From the NCBI GenBank assembly GCA_013289665.1, contig JABCZN010000017.1, forward strand, positions 45,161-109,160: a stretch of DNA of 64,000 nucleotides, written 5' to 3'. Both the position numbers and the translations under genes were made by a program. The DNA comes from Acidobacteriota bacterium (GTDB lineage: Bacteria > Acidobacteriota > Terriglobia > Acidiferrales > UBA7541). Below, one piece after another: positions 1 through 8,420 of the stretch (positions are counted from its first letter, which is position 1; the number at the start of each line of letters is the position of its first letter). Below the pieces are notes generated by a model. It did no database searches. It was not told where the DNA came from and saw nothing but the letters and a program-made list of their open reading frames with translations.

Positions 1-50
1 TTTTTCACCTCTCACCGCATTACCAGTAGTGCAGGCCAGGCAGGTAAGCT

Positions 51-716
51 ATGCAAGACGCGCTGCCGGCATTCGTTCTAAGCTCGGAGGCACCACGCAC
101 CGCCATGAACGACTCCCCGGCTAACCCACAGACGAAGGCCGCGACTCCCAGTCCTTCCGACGAACACTTGATGCTTGGCTTCTCGCAGGGATCCGCCGAA
201 GCCTTCTCGGAGCTCTTCGCCCGTTACAAGCAGCCACTGTTTGGATTTTTCCGGCGGCGTCTGACGGATCCCGCGCAAGCGGAGGAACTCACTCAGGAAA
301 CTTTCCTCGTCTTGTTGCGGTCCGCTTCACGCTATCGACCGCGCGCTCTCTTCCGCACCTATCTCTACGCAGTTGGTTTCAAGATTCTTCGCGGTCACCA
401 GCGCAAAGCCGTGTTACGCGCTACCTTCTTTGGCGCACGCCCCGCCGCGCACGATCCCGCAGTCCACGATTCCCCTGACGCCAATCTCGCGATCCGCGAA
501 GCACTAGCCAGGTTGGAGTCCACCGAACGTGAAATCCTGCTGCTCCGCGAATTCGAGCAGCTCAGCTATGCCGAAATCTCCGATCTCCTGCGCTTGCCTG
601 TCAACACTGTTCGCTCGCGCCTGTTCCGTGCGCGCGAGGCCCTGCGCGACATCCTCACCGCCCCCGCGGCGCAAACCGTCGCAGCCAAACTCACCGCATC
701 TGAGGAACATGTATGA
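51..716 (+). CDS. ECF-type RNA polymerase sigma factor
   Basis: Sigma-70 family factor of the ECF class that would direct core RNA polymerase to a stress or envelope regulon. The 221-residue product has a sigma-2 region (around residues 45-110, including EELTQETFLVLLR) and a sigma-4 HTH near the C-terminus (REFEQLSYAEISDLLRLPV, then NTVRSRLFRARE). The stop overlaps the start of the next gene by 4 bases, and that gene encodes a zinc-finger anti-sigma protein, so the two form a regulatory pair. The first start at 51 is given; an in-frame ATG at 105 lies 14 bases after a GGAGG and would remove a poorly conserved 18-residue leader. Confidence 0.9.
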   Translation: MQDALPAFVLSSEAPRTAMNDSPANPQTKAATPSPSDEHLMLGFSQGSAEAFSELFARYKQPLFGFFRRRLTDPAQAEELTQETFLVLLRSASRYRPRALFRTYLYAVGFKILRGHQRKAVLRATFFGARPAAHDPAVHDSPDANLAIREALARLESTEREILLLREFEQLSYAEISDLLRLPVNTVRSRLFRAREALRDILTAPAAQTVAAKLTASEEHV

Positions 717-1978
717 ACACCGCCGCACATCCCGTCGCACCCGAAGAAGTCATGGCCTTTCTCGATGGCGAACTCCCCACTAGTGAGGCGCATTCCGTCT
801 CTGAACACTTGAAGCACTGTGCCGATTGCTCCAGCCTTGCCGCACGACTTGGCGAGACGCAGCAGCGCCTTGCGTCCTGGAAGGTGGAACCGCTGCCCGC
901 GCACGTTGAATCCTCAATTCGTCAAAGTGCGGAGCAAGAGGCTTTCCGCGCGAAAAATTCCTCGTCCACGCGGATTTTGGGAATTCGCGCAGGGTTCGGT
1001 TGGAAACCCCTTCTCGCCTTTTCACTCGTGGCGATCGCCGCTCTAATCCTGACCTCGCGCGCCGGGCGGTCTCCGCGGCGCGCGGATTATGTTGCCTCTC
1101 ATGCCAGCAGCGAAGCAGGTGGAGTTGCCGGCCACGCAGGCGCGATAGGAGGCAGCGGCCAGCCGATCACCGACCAACAATCCAGAGAGCTCAAACAAGT
1201 CGTTACATTGCTTTCGTCAGGGATTGCGGGGGATTCAAACGGACTTTTTCATGGGCTTGGAGTTCACGCTACAAACTCGTTTGTAATCGACGCCATGATC
1301 GCTCGCACCGCCTCCCTTTCGATAATGGTGAAGGATTTCGCGGCCTCCCGCTTGTCTCTCGATTCCATCCTTGTGCGTCATCACGGCTACACCGCACAGC
1401 TCAATGCCAGCACCTCAGAAAACGCGCAGCGCTCCATCACCGCTTCGCTCCGCGTTCCCGCAAACGAACTCGCCGCTACGCTCGCCGAACTCAAGTCCCT
1501 CGGCCATGTGGAAAACGAATCGCAATCCGGCGAAGAAGTCACCCAGCAGCACGCCGACCTGGTCGCCCGGCTCAAAAATTCCCGCGAAACCGAACAGCGC
1601 CTGCAAGCCATCCTGCTGCAGCGCACCGGAAAAATCTCCGACGTCCTCGCCGTCGAACAAGAGATCGCCCGCGTCCGCGGCGAAATCGAGCAGATGGGAG
1701 CGGAACAAAAATCACTCGAGCACCGCGTGAATTTCGCCACCATCGAACTGCAAATCTCTGAGGAATACAAGGCCAAGCTCGACAACTCTTCCCCGTCCGC
1801 CTCGACGCGAATTCACAACTCACTGGTTACCGGATATAAGAGTGCGGCGGAAACCCTGCTCGGCTTCGTCCTCTTCTTCGCTGAATCGGGCCTCACGCTG
1901 CTCATCTGGCTGGTCATTATTCTGGTGCCGGCGTTGCTGCTCGTTCGGCGCTATCGCCGCATTGCCGCCGCATTCTAA
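713..1978 (+). CDS. Membrane anti-sigma factor with zinc-finger and DUF4349 domain
   Basis: Likely partner of the upstream sigma factor: a cytoplasmic zinc-binding anti-sigma domain (His32, Cys36, Cys39 in EHLKHCADCS) holds the sigma factor at the membrane. A hydrophobic segment at about residues 98-115 is followed by a DUF4349-type extracytoplasmic region (about 195-350) with a coiled coil, then a C-terminal transmembrane helix (about 380-412) and a basic tail. DUF4349 proteins are common in soil bacteria and their ligand is unknown. The fusion of an anti-sigma zinc finger to DUF4349 in one chain implies that DUF4349 is the sensor; that is inference. Start ATG overlaps the sigma stop codon (translational coupling). 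Confidence 0.85.
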   Translation: MNTAAHPVAPEEVMAFLDGELPTSEAHSVSEHLKHCADCSSLAARLGETQQRLASWKVEPLPAHVESSIRQSAEQEAFRAKNSSSTRILGIRAGFGWKPLLAFSLVAIAALILTSRAGRSPRRADYVASHASSEAGGVAGHAGAIGGSGQPITDQQSRELKQVVTLLSSGIAGDSNGLFHGLGVHATNSFVIDAMIARTASLSIMVKDFAASRLSLDSILVRHHGYTAQLNASTSENAQRSITASLRVPANELAATLAELKSLGHVENESQSGEEVTQQHADLVARLKNSRETEQRLQAILLQRTGKISDVLAVEQEIARVRGEIEQMGAEQKSLEHRVNFATIELQISEEYKAKLDNSSPSASTRIHNSLVTGYKSAAETLLGFVLFFAESGLTLLIWLVIILVPALLLVRRYRRIAAAF

Positions 1979-2385
1979 CGTCGCGCGCTGTGCGCCCGCT
2001 CTTCCTACTCGGGGAGAATCTCTGAAGTAAACTCATTCGAATGTTCGTGCGTTCCGGTTTTGGGTCAGCGGAGTAAGGCGTTCATGACTTCGACTGACCC
2101 CTGGGTTTCCATCAAGCCAGCAGCGCTTCAGGAACTTTGCCCGCGACCCTGTTGGCTGCCGAGGCAATACCGGCACGATGTCTTTATATAACCTTGCAGT
2201 AATACTTTAAATGTCGGCGCGCCGACATTTTCTTCCGGCGCTTCGCGTTCTGGCTTAGAGGGTGGAATTCGCAGGTTATCACCAGTCAACAGCCACTCTT
2301 CCTGGTCGCTGGTCGCCGGCCGCTATCCGTCATCATTCGCCCTCTTCCTGCTACACTATCTTTCATCGCACTCAAGGAGATTGCC
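1979..2385. other. Intergenic region upstream of fumC
   Basis: About 400 bases with no supported gene. It holds a perfect 22-base palindrome (separate entry). The rest looks like leader DNA; no RNA gene was recognised. Confidence 0.6.
2209..2230. promoter_or_regulatory. Perfect 22-bp palindrome, probable operator
   Basis: The half-site AAATGTCGGCG is followed at once by its exact reverse complement, giving an uninterrupted palindrome centred on a GGCGCGCC core. It sits 156 bases before the fumC start and 231 bases after the anti-sigma stop. No T-run follows it, and a spacer-less palindrome would make a poor hairpin, so an operator for a dimeric regulator is more likely than a terminator. The regulator is unknown. 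Confidence 0.5.
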
Positions 2386-3801
2386 ATGAGTGAAGCCACG
2401 CAGTTCGCCAAGTCCGTCCCCACCCGCTCTGAATCCGACAGCATGGGCACCATCGATGTGCCGATGGACCGCTACTACGGCGCGCAGACGGCGCGCTCCT
2501 TGATTCATTTCGCGATTGGCAAGGACACCATGCCGCCAGAACTGATTCGCGCGTTTGGCGTACTGAAGAAGGCGGCGGCTCTGGTGAATCGCGACCTCGG
2601 GAGACTTTCGGAAGAGAAAGCCAACCTGATCACCCAGGCGGCCGATGAAGTCATTTCCGGAAAGCTGAACGAGCACTTCCCTTTACGCATCTGGCAGACC
2701 GGCAGCGGCACGCAAACCAACATGAACGTGAACGAGGTGATTTCCAACCGCGCGATTCAGATTGCGCGCGGGGAGATGGGCAGCAAGAAACCGATACATC
2801 CGAATGACGACGTGAATATGTCGCAGTCCTCGAACGACACGTTTCCCGCGGCGATGCACATTGCGGCGGCGACGGAGACTTCGCGGCGGCTATTGCCCGC
2901 GGTGAAACGCCTGCGGGATGCGATTGACGCCAAGGCCAAGGAATTTAAGGATGTGGTGAAAATCGGGCGCACGCATTTGCAGGATGCCACGCCGCTGACC
3001 GTAGGGCAGGAATTTTCCGGATGGGTCAGCTTGCTGGACCGTGACGGCACGCGCATTGCCGTTGCGCTGGATGGACTGCTGGATCTGGCGATTGGCGGCA
3101 CCGCCGTTGGCACCGGGCTGAATGCGCATCCAGAATTTGCGGAGCGCGCCGCGAGGAAAATCGCGGAGCTTACCGGGTTGCCGTTCCGTTCACACCCCAA
3201 CAAATTTGCCAGCCTTTCGGCGCACGATGAAATCGTGTTTGCCAGCGGCGCGCTAAAGACGCTTGCGGCTTCGCTGATGAAAATTGCCAACGACGTCCGC
3301 TGGCTGGCGTCCGGGCCACGCTGCGGGCTTGGCGAACTAATCATTCCTGAAAACGAGCCGGGCTCTTCGATCATGCCGGGCAAGGTGAATCCCACGCAGT
3401 CAGAAGCCGTGACCATGGTCGCCGTGCAGGTGCTTGGGAACGACGCGGCCATCGGCTTCGCGGGCACGCAGGGCAATTTCGAGTTGAACGTCTACAAGCC
3501 GGTGATGATTTTTAATTACTTGCACTCGGTGGAGTTGCTGACCGATGCGATGAATAGTTTCGTGGACCACTGCGTGGTGGGCATCGAACTCAACCGCGAA
3601 GTCATTGACAGCTATGTGCACAATTCCCTGATGCTGGTCACCGCCCTGGCCCCGAAGATCGGCTACGACAACGCCGCCAAAGTAGCCAAGACCGCGCACA
3701 AAGAACACTCCAGCCTCCGTGAAGCCGCCGTAAAACTCGGCTTCCTATCCGGCGAAGAGTTCGACACCCTCGTCAAACCCGAAGACATGACCCATCCGTG
3801 A
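2386..3801 (+). CDS. fumC: Class II fumarate hydratase
   Basis: Converts fumarate to L-malate in the TCA cycle; the class II enzyme is an iron-independent cytosolic homotetramer. The 471-residue length is normal for the family. The superfamily signature GSSIMPGKVN is at residues 326-335 and carries the mobile-loop catalytic serine. Other family blocks are present: GSGTQTNMNVNEVISNRA, PNDDVNMSQSSNDTFPAAMH and GRTHLQDATPLTVGQEF. An AAGGAG lies about 7 bases before the ATG. Single-gene unit; the palindrome upstream may control it. Aspartase and argininosuccinate lyase share the fold but lack this combination of blocks. Confidence 0.97.
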   Translation: MSEATQFAKSVPTRSESDSMGTIDVPMDRYYGAQTARSLIHFAIGKDTMPPELIRAFGVLKKAAALVNRDLGRLSEEKANLITQAADEVISGKLNEHFPLRIWQTGSGTQTNMNVNEVISNRAIQIARGEMGSKKPIHPNDDVNMSQSSNDTFPAAMHIAAATETSRRLLPAVKRLRDAIDAKAKEFKDVVKIGRTHLQDATPLTVGQEFSGWVSLLDRDGTRIAVALDGLLDLAIGGTAVGTGLNAHPEFAERAARKIAELTGLPFRSHPNKFASLSAHDEIVFASGALKTLAASLMKIANDVRWLASGPRCGLGELIIPENEPGSSIMPGKVNPTQSEAVTMVAVQVLGNDAAIGFAGTQGNFELNVYKPVMIFNYLHSVELLTDAMNSFVDHCVVGIELNREVIDSYVHNSLMLVTALAPKIGYDNAAKVAKTAHKEHSSLREAAVKLGFLSGEEFDTLVKPEDMTHP

Positions 3802-3937
3802 GTTACGATCTCGAAGTCTGGTCGGTTCACCCGTTTGATCCAACCTCCCTCCGGGATAGGGAAAAGTGGGATAAGGTCGCGCCATGCATCCAATGGGTTT
3901 TGGTACACGTGGCATTATTAGGAAGCAGGGAGGCTGG

Positions 3938-4969
3938 ATGAAGGGTCGGATCCTACTCTTGTGGTTAATCACGACATTTCCGTTGTCGATGCAGATTGAA
4001 GCCCAGGCGACGTACGCGCTGAAGCCGACCCCGAAAACGGTGGCTTGGGGTTACTATGACGCGAAAGCGGCGCCGGTGCTGCGGGTGAAGTCGGGAGATA
4101 TTGTGGAGATTCGGACGCTGATCACGAACAGTCCGAAGCGGCTGGAAGAGGCAGGCGTGCCGCCGGATCAGGTTGAGCAATCGCTGCGCGACATCACCGA
4201 CCAGGTGAAGGACAAGGGGCCCGGCGGGCACATTCTCACCGGGCCGATTTACATCGAGGGCGCGGAAATCGGCGACGTGCTGGAAGTGAAGATCCTGGCG
4301 ATCAAGCTGGCGATTCCTTACGCCTACAATGCTTTCGGCGCAGGACGCGGCTATCTGCCCGACGATTACCCTTACTCGAAAATAAAAATCGTTCCGCTGG
4401 ACGAAAAGCGCATGGTGGCGAAATTCGCGTCGGGCATCGAGATTCCACTGCATCCTTTTTTCGGGAGCATGGGCGACGCACCGCCGGAAAGTGCGGGCCG
4501 TTTCAACAGCGCTCCGCCGTGGATCATGGCGGGAAATCTGGACAACAAGGACCTCGTTGCCGGCACAACGCTCTACATTCCCGTGCATACGCCCGGCGCG
4601 CTGTTTGAAGTAGGCGACGGCCACGCCGGCCAGGGCGACGGCGAGGTGGACATCACCGCGCTAGAAACTTCGCTCATCGGCACGTTTCAATTCATCGTGC
4701 GCAAGGATATGCATTTGAAGTGGCCCCGCGCCGAAACGCCCACGCATTACATCACCATGGGCCTCAACGACGACCTGAATGCCTGCGCCACGCTGGCAGT
4801 GCGCGAGATGATCGAATTCCTGGTGACAGAAAAGCATCTTTCGCGCGACGATGCCTACATGCTCGCGAGCGTCGCTGCTGACCTGCACATCACTGAACTC
4901 GTCGACGGCAACAAAGGCGTGCACATGATGCTGCCCAAATCCGTCTTCGTCCCGGGATCACCTAAATGA
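3938..4969 (+). CDS. Exported acetamidase/formamidase family protein
   Basis: Member of the FmdA_AmdA family, zinc-type amidohydrolases acting on formamide, acetamide or related small amides. Family features include the GDIVEIRT strand, GPIYIEGAEIGDVLEVKIL and the C-terminal ALETSLIGTFQFIVRKD. The ATG at 3938 is chosen because GGGAGG ends 4-5 bases before it and it opens directly into a signal peptide (MKGRILLLWLITTFPLSMQIEA); a start 54 bases earlier would bury that signal. Classical acetamidases are cytosolic, so export is notable and the true substrate may differ. The stop overlaps the next start by 4 bases. Confidence 0.8.
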   Translation: MKGRILLLWLITTFPLSMQIEAQATYALKPTPKTVAWGYYDAKAAPVLRVKSGDIVEIRTLITNSPKRLEEAGVPPDQVEQSLRDITDQVKDKGPGGHILTGPIYIEGAEIGDVLEVKILAIKLAIPYAYNAFGAGRGYLPDDYPYSKIKIVPLDEKRMVAKFASGIEIPLHPFFGSMGDAPPESAGRFNSAPPWIMAGNLDNKDLVAGTTLYIPVHTPGALFEVGDGHAGQGDGEVDITALETSLIGTFQFIVRKDMHLKWPRAETPTHYITMGLNDDLNACATLAVREMIEFLVTEKHLSRDDAYMLASVAADLHITELVDGNKGVHMMLPKSVFVPGSPK

Positions 4970-5922
4970 ACCAAGCCCGATCGTCGTTCCGATCTGCTCT
5001 CTGTGCTCTGATCTTTGTTTGTTATATGGCAACCTCCCCGGCTCTGGCTCAATTGCAGACGGAGAAACCCGAATGGTGCAAGAATCTCCCACGCCCAGAA
5101 TTCGCACAGCTCAAACGCATCCTCCCGGATGAACCGTGGTTCGAGGTATACCGGGTGGCGCCGGGGACATTCGCAATTTATGAGCCGCACCAGTCGGAAG
5201 AAGTTATCTCCTACCTGATTGTCGGGCAGAAGCAGGCGCTGCTTTTTGATACCGGCATGGGCATTGCCAATATCAACAGGATCGTTTCCCGGCTGACCTC
5301 GCGGCCCGTCGTGGTCCTGAACTCCCACACGCATGATGACCACGTCGGCGGGAACTGGCAATTCAATTCCATTTACGGCATGGACACGGCGTTCACGCGC
5401 GAAAACGCCAAAGGCTCGACGGCCGACGCGCAGGCGGAAATTGCTCCGGGAGAAATATGCGGTGACCTGCCGAAGGGTTTTGATCCGAAGGCGTATCGAA
5501 CCAAGCCCTGGCACATCTCCTTTTTCATCCACGACGGTTTCAGGATCAAACTCGGCGGCCGCACCGTGGAAGTGATCGCCACGCCCGGGCACACGCCGGA
5601 CGCAATCGCGCTGCTCGATCGCGACAACGGATTGCTCTTCACCGGCGACACATACTACCCCGCGCCGATCTGGGTCTTTCGCCCGGAGACGGATCTTGCG
5701 GCATATGAAAAATCCATTGCGCGTCTGGCGGCACTCGCTCCGGAAATCAAAACAGTTCTGGGCGCGCACAATATTCCCGTGGCGCCGCCAACGGTTTTGC
5801 CCGCGCTGGTGCAGGCATTCGCCAACCTGCAGGCCGGCAAAGCCACGTGCAAGCCCGAAGGCCCCGGCAAGAAATTGTGCACGGTGGACAACTTCAGTTT
5901 TCTTCTCCGCGCGGCCCCTTGA
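4966..5922 (+). CDS. Secreted metallo-beta-lactamase-fold hydrolase
   Basis: Metal-dependent hydrolase of the MBL superfamily. The 318-residue protein opens with a signal peptide (cleavage likely after SPALA). The zinc-binding motif HTHDDHVGG is at 121-129 (His121, His123, Asp125, His126), further ligands are His209 in TPGHTPD and Asp228 in TGDTYY, and a late His is in LGAHN. The fold covers lactonases, glyoxalase II-like enzymes and B3-type beta-lactamases; no substrate can be named. Its ATGA overlap with the amidase gene upstream indicates one operon and perhaps successive steps on a periplasmic amide or lactam, which is inference. Confidence 0.8.
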   Translation: MNQARSSFRSALCALIFVCYMATSPALAQLQTEKPEWCKNLPRPEFAQLKRILPDEPWFEVYRVAPGTFAIYEPHQSEEVISYLIVGQKQALLFDTGMGIANINRIVSRLTSRPVVVLNSHTHDDHVGGNWQFNSIYGMDTAFTRENAKGSTADAQAEIAPGEICGDLPKGFDPKAYRTKPWHISFFIHDGFRIKLGGRTVEVIATPGHTPDAIALLDRDNGLLFTGDTYYPAPIWVFRPETDLAAYEKSIARLAALAPEIKTVLGAHNIPVAPPTVLPALVQAFANLQAGKATCKPEGPGKKLCTVDNFSFLLRAAP

Positions 5923-5946
5923 GTAGTAAACTGTTGGCAACCGAGG

Positions 5947-6579
5947 GTGTCCATGCTTTGCCGGCCGCAAATTCGGTGCTTCTCCGCCTGGTTCCTGGCG
6001 CTCGCTACCGCTTTTCTTCCCGCCGCGGCGCAGCCGAAACACGACAAAAACGTAACGAATCTCGAAGGTGGAGTGTTCCTCGGGACCGACGGAGCGATCC
6101 CCGGTGGCGCCTGCTTTCGCGTGGTGGGCCGCGTGACGGCTGCGGATTTTTTCGAGAATTTGAAGCGGGAGGACACGAACTCCGGCTCACTGTACCGGCG
6201 CGGCAACGAACTTGTCACCAAACTCCCGAAGCGCCTGCACCTGAGCGTTTCCATCACCGATACTCCCTGCGACCTGCACATGCAGCAGACCAACTCGCGC
6301 GTGTACCTGACCGACGAGATGATTCACAGCCTGCGATTGCATTTTTTCTGGAAACGCGGGCTGGAACTCCGCCCGATCCACGACGTTGTGAAGAGCGGCG
6401 GCGAGGTGCGCCCGGTGCCTTGGTATTCGCACGGGCTTGAGCAGGAATTGCCAAAGCGTTTCGAGTGGCTGGTGGAGTTTGACCTGCCGAGCGAAGGCGT
6501 GCCGCTAACGGACAACCTGGTGCTGATGATCTACACGCCGGAGCACCGGCTGATCGCGCGCGGCGCCGCGAAGATGTAG
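5947..6579 (+). CDS. Hypothetical exported protein
   Basis: Not recognised. The 210-residue product begins with a clear signal peptide (residues 3-30, ending LPAAAQP) and has no transmembrane segment afterwards. The mature part is beta-rich with a conserved-looking HLSVSITDTPCDLH stretch. It starts 24 bases after the MBL-fold gene, probably as the third gene of the same operon. GTG at 5947 and ATG at 5953 are both possible starts in frame. It ends just before a hairpin that separates it from a convergent operon. Confidence 0.65.
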   Translation: MSMLCRPQIRCFSAWFLALATAFLPAAAQPKHDKNVTNLEGGVFLGTDGAIPGGACFRVVGRVTAADFFENLKREDTNSGSLYRRGNELVTKLPKRLHLSVSITDTPCDLHMQQTNSRVYLTDEMIHSLRLHFFWKRGLELRPIHDVVKSGGEVRPVPWYSHGLEQELPKRFEWLVEFDLPSEGVPLTDNLVLMIYTPEHRLIARGAAKM

Positions 6580-6596
6580 AAGAACACCTACAGATG

Positions 6597-6632
6597 TTAG
6601 CCATTCGCTTTCAGCGAAAGGCTGTCGGCTAA
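6597..6632. terminator. Hairpin between convergent genes
   Basis: Outer arms TTAGCC / GGCTAA enclose an inner hairpin TTCGCT-TTC-AGCGAA. It lies at the meeting point of two convergent operons, and its last bases include the TAG stop codon of the minus-strand gene. It can act in both directions, although the T-runs are poor. Confidence 0.5.
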
Positions 6633-7315
6633 TGACTGTTGGGTGCCAGCTTCATCTCCGGAACGTGATTGCGCACAATGAGTTTGGCTTCGCTGCGGGC
6701 TTGCACCTCGTCGGGGCTCCAGCCGGGCGCGGTCTCGCGGAGCACCAGGCCTTCGGGCGTCACGTCGATCACGGCGAGGTCGGTAACGATCGTGTCCACG
6801 CATTCTAGGCCAGTCAGCGGGTAATTGCAGGCCTTCACGATTTTCGGCGCGCCTTCCTTGGTGTTGTGTTCCATGCAGACAATAAGCTTTTTTGAGCCGG
6901 AGGCGATGTCCATTGCGCCGCCGATGCCGCCGCTGCCTTTCGAACCGGGAATCTTCCAGTTGGCGAGGTCGCCTTTTTCGGAAACCTGAAAGCCGCCGAG
7001 CACGGCGATATCCAGATGCCCGCCGCGGGTCATCAGGTGCGCATCGGCCTGGTGAAAAATCGAAGCGCCGGGAATCAGCGTGACCGGAACTTTCATGGCG
7101 TCAACGAGGTCGAAATCTTCTTCGCCGGGTTTCGCGCGGCGGCCCATGCCGAGAATTCCGTTTTCGCTGTGGAAGTAAACGGTGAGTGCCTTGGGCAGGT
7201 AATCGGCGATGAGGTTCGGAATGCCCCAGCCGAGATTGACGTAAGCGCCGTCATGCAATTCCTGCGCGGCGCGCTGGGCAATCTGTTCGCGGGTCAGTCT
7301 GGGTTTTTCGGTCAT
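6629..7315 (-). CDS. scoB: 3-oxoacid CoA-transferase, subunit B
   Basis: Beta subunit of a succinyl-CoA:3-oxoacid (acetoacetate) CoA-transferase, which moves CoA from an acyl-CoA donor to acetoacetate or another 3-oxo acid. The family signature FHSENG carries the glutamate that forms the covalent thioester. Length is 228 residues from the ATG at 7315, normal for a separate B subunit; the open frame extends further upstream only as antisense read-through over subunit A. It starts 19 bases after the subunit A stop. Exact substrate (acetoacetate, butyrate or another short acid) cannot be settled from sequence. Confidence 0.92.
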   Translation of the reverse strand: MTEKPRLTREQIAQRAAQELHDGAYVNLGWGIPNLIADYLPKALTVYFHSENGILGMGRRAKPGEEDFDLVDAMKVPVTLIPGASIFHQADAHLMTRGGHLDIAVLGGFQVSEKGDLANWKIPGSKGSGGIGGAMDIASGSKKLIVCMEHNTKEGAPKIVKACNYPLTGLECVDTIVTDLAVIDVTPEGLVLRETAPGWSPDEVQARSEAKLIVRNHVPEMKLAPNSH

Positions 7316-7334
7316 AAGAATTTTCTCCCCGGCG

Positions 7335-8012
7335 TCATCCGGCGAATCGCATTCCTTTCGCTTGCATGATGCGGTGCACAAAAATCGCGGGAGTGACGAC
7401 GTCCTCCGGCGACATTGAACCCACCGGCACAATTTCCTCCACTTCCACGATGGTGAATTTTGCGGCCTGGGCCATGATGGGATTGAAATTGCGCGCGGCC
7501 AGGCGGTAGGTGAGATTGCCGAGCTCATCGGCTTTTTGCGCCTTGATCAGCGCATAGTCTGCGTGGATCGGCAGCTCCAGAATGCACCGCTTTCCTTCGA
7601 GCACGCGCTCTTCCTTGCCGATGGCGACGTCCGTACCGACGCCGACGGTGGTATAGAAGCCCAGCAAGCCCGTGGCGGCTGTGCGCATGCGCTCGCACAA
7701 GATCCCCTGCGGCACCAGTTCGCATGTGACTTCCCCCTTCGCGAAGCGTTCCTGAAAATAATTGGCGTGCGGACCGGGAAACGAACAGATGACATGCTTA
7801 ACCTGGCCGTTTTTGAACATGACACCAAGTTCGCCCTCTCGCGTGCCGCAGTTGTTGCTGATGGCGGTGATATTTTTGACACCCTTGCGCGACAACGCCT
7901 GAATCAGATTGTTGGGAAAGCCGGCGCCGCCAAATCCGCCGAACATGATCCGTGCGCCATCGGGAATATCCGCAATCGCAGCATCGAGGGAATTCACTAT
8001 TTTTTGTTTCAT
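7335..8012 (-). CDS. scoA: 3-oxoacid CoA-transferase, subunit A
   Basis: Alpha subunit pairing with the B subunit directly downstream. It carries the CoA-transferase family I pattern GARIMFGGFGGAGFPNNLI near residue 20 and GTREGELGVMF further on. The ATG at 8012 has a GAGCGACGA just ahead and gives the usual N-terminus MKQKIVNS; an ATG at 8027 would add five residues and has no ribosome site. Together the pair supports use of ketone bodies or fatty-acid products and fits the beta-oxidation gene at 15.4 kb. Confidence 0.92.
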   Translation of the reverse strand: MKQKIVNSLDAAIADIPDGARIMFGGFGGAGFPNNLIQALSRKGVKNITAISNNCGTREGELGVMFKNGQVKHVICSFPGPHANYFQERFAKGEVTCELVPQGILCERMRTAATGLLGFYTTVGVGTDVAIGKEERVLEGKRCILELPIHADYALIKAQKADELGNLTYRLAARNFNPIMAQAAKFTIVEVEEIVPVGSMSPEDVVTPAIFVHRIMQAKGMRFAG

Positions 8013-8420
8013 TCGTCGCTCAGGCATAACCGAAATGATGTTCCCTAAGATTGTTCCCGACCAGCGGCAAAACCGCAACTCAAACAGGTACGATGCGGGC
8101 ATGCAAGGCGTTCCACCTGATCGTTGAGGCGGACGCAATCGCCGACTACGCCACGCGCCTCACCGGGAAATAGAGCCAGCCCCGTACCGCTGTGATCAAC
8201 CCATGAGGGCGGAATCCTGTGCGCCCCCTTTTCTTGCTCGCCCGCCAGTCGTCAGCAAAATGTTGGGAGCCCGGGACTAAATCTTCTCGAACATTCGCGG
8301 CACAGGAATGCGCTTCCCGCGGAGTTTTTGGTATATTAAACTGTCCGCGCGACGTGACGGCATTCCGTTGTCCCTGGTCCCGCCAAAGTTACCGCCCAGC
8401 CCACATTATTGGAGGTTTTC
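8013..8420. other. Divergent intergenic region
   Basis: Separates the CoA-transferase operon from the lipoprotein gene. A TATATT at about 8333 could be a -10 element for the lipoprotein, but no convincing -35 was found at the right spacing. No gene seen. Confidence 0.4.
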
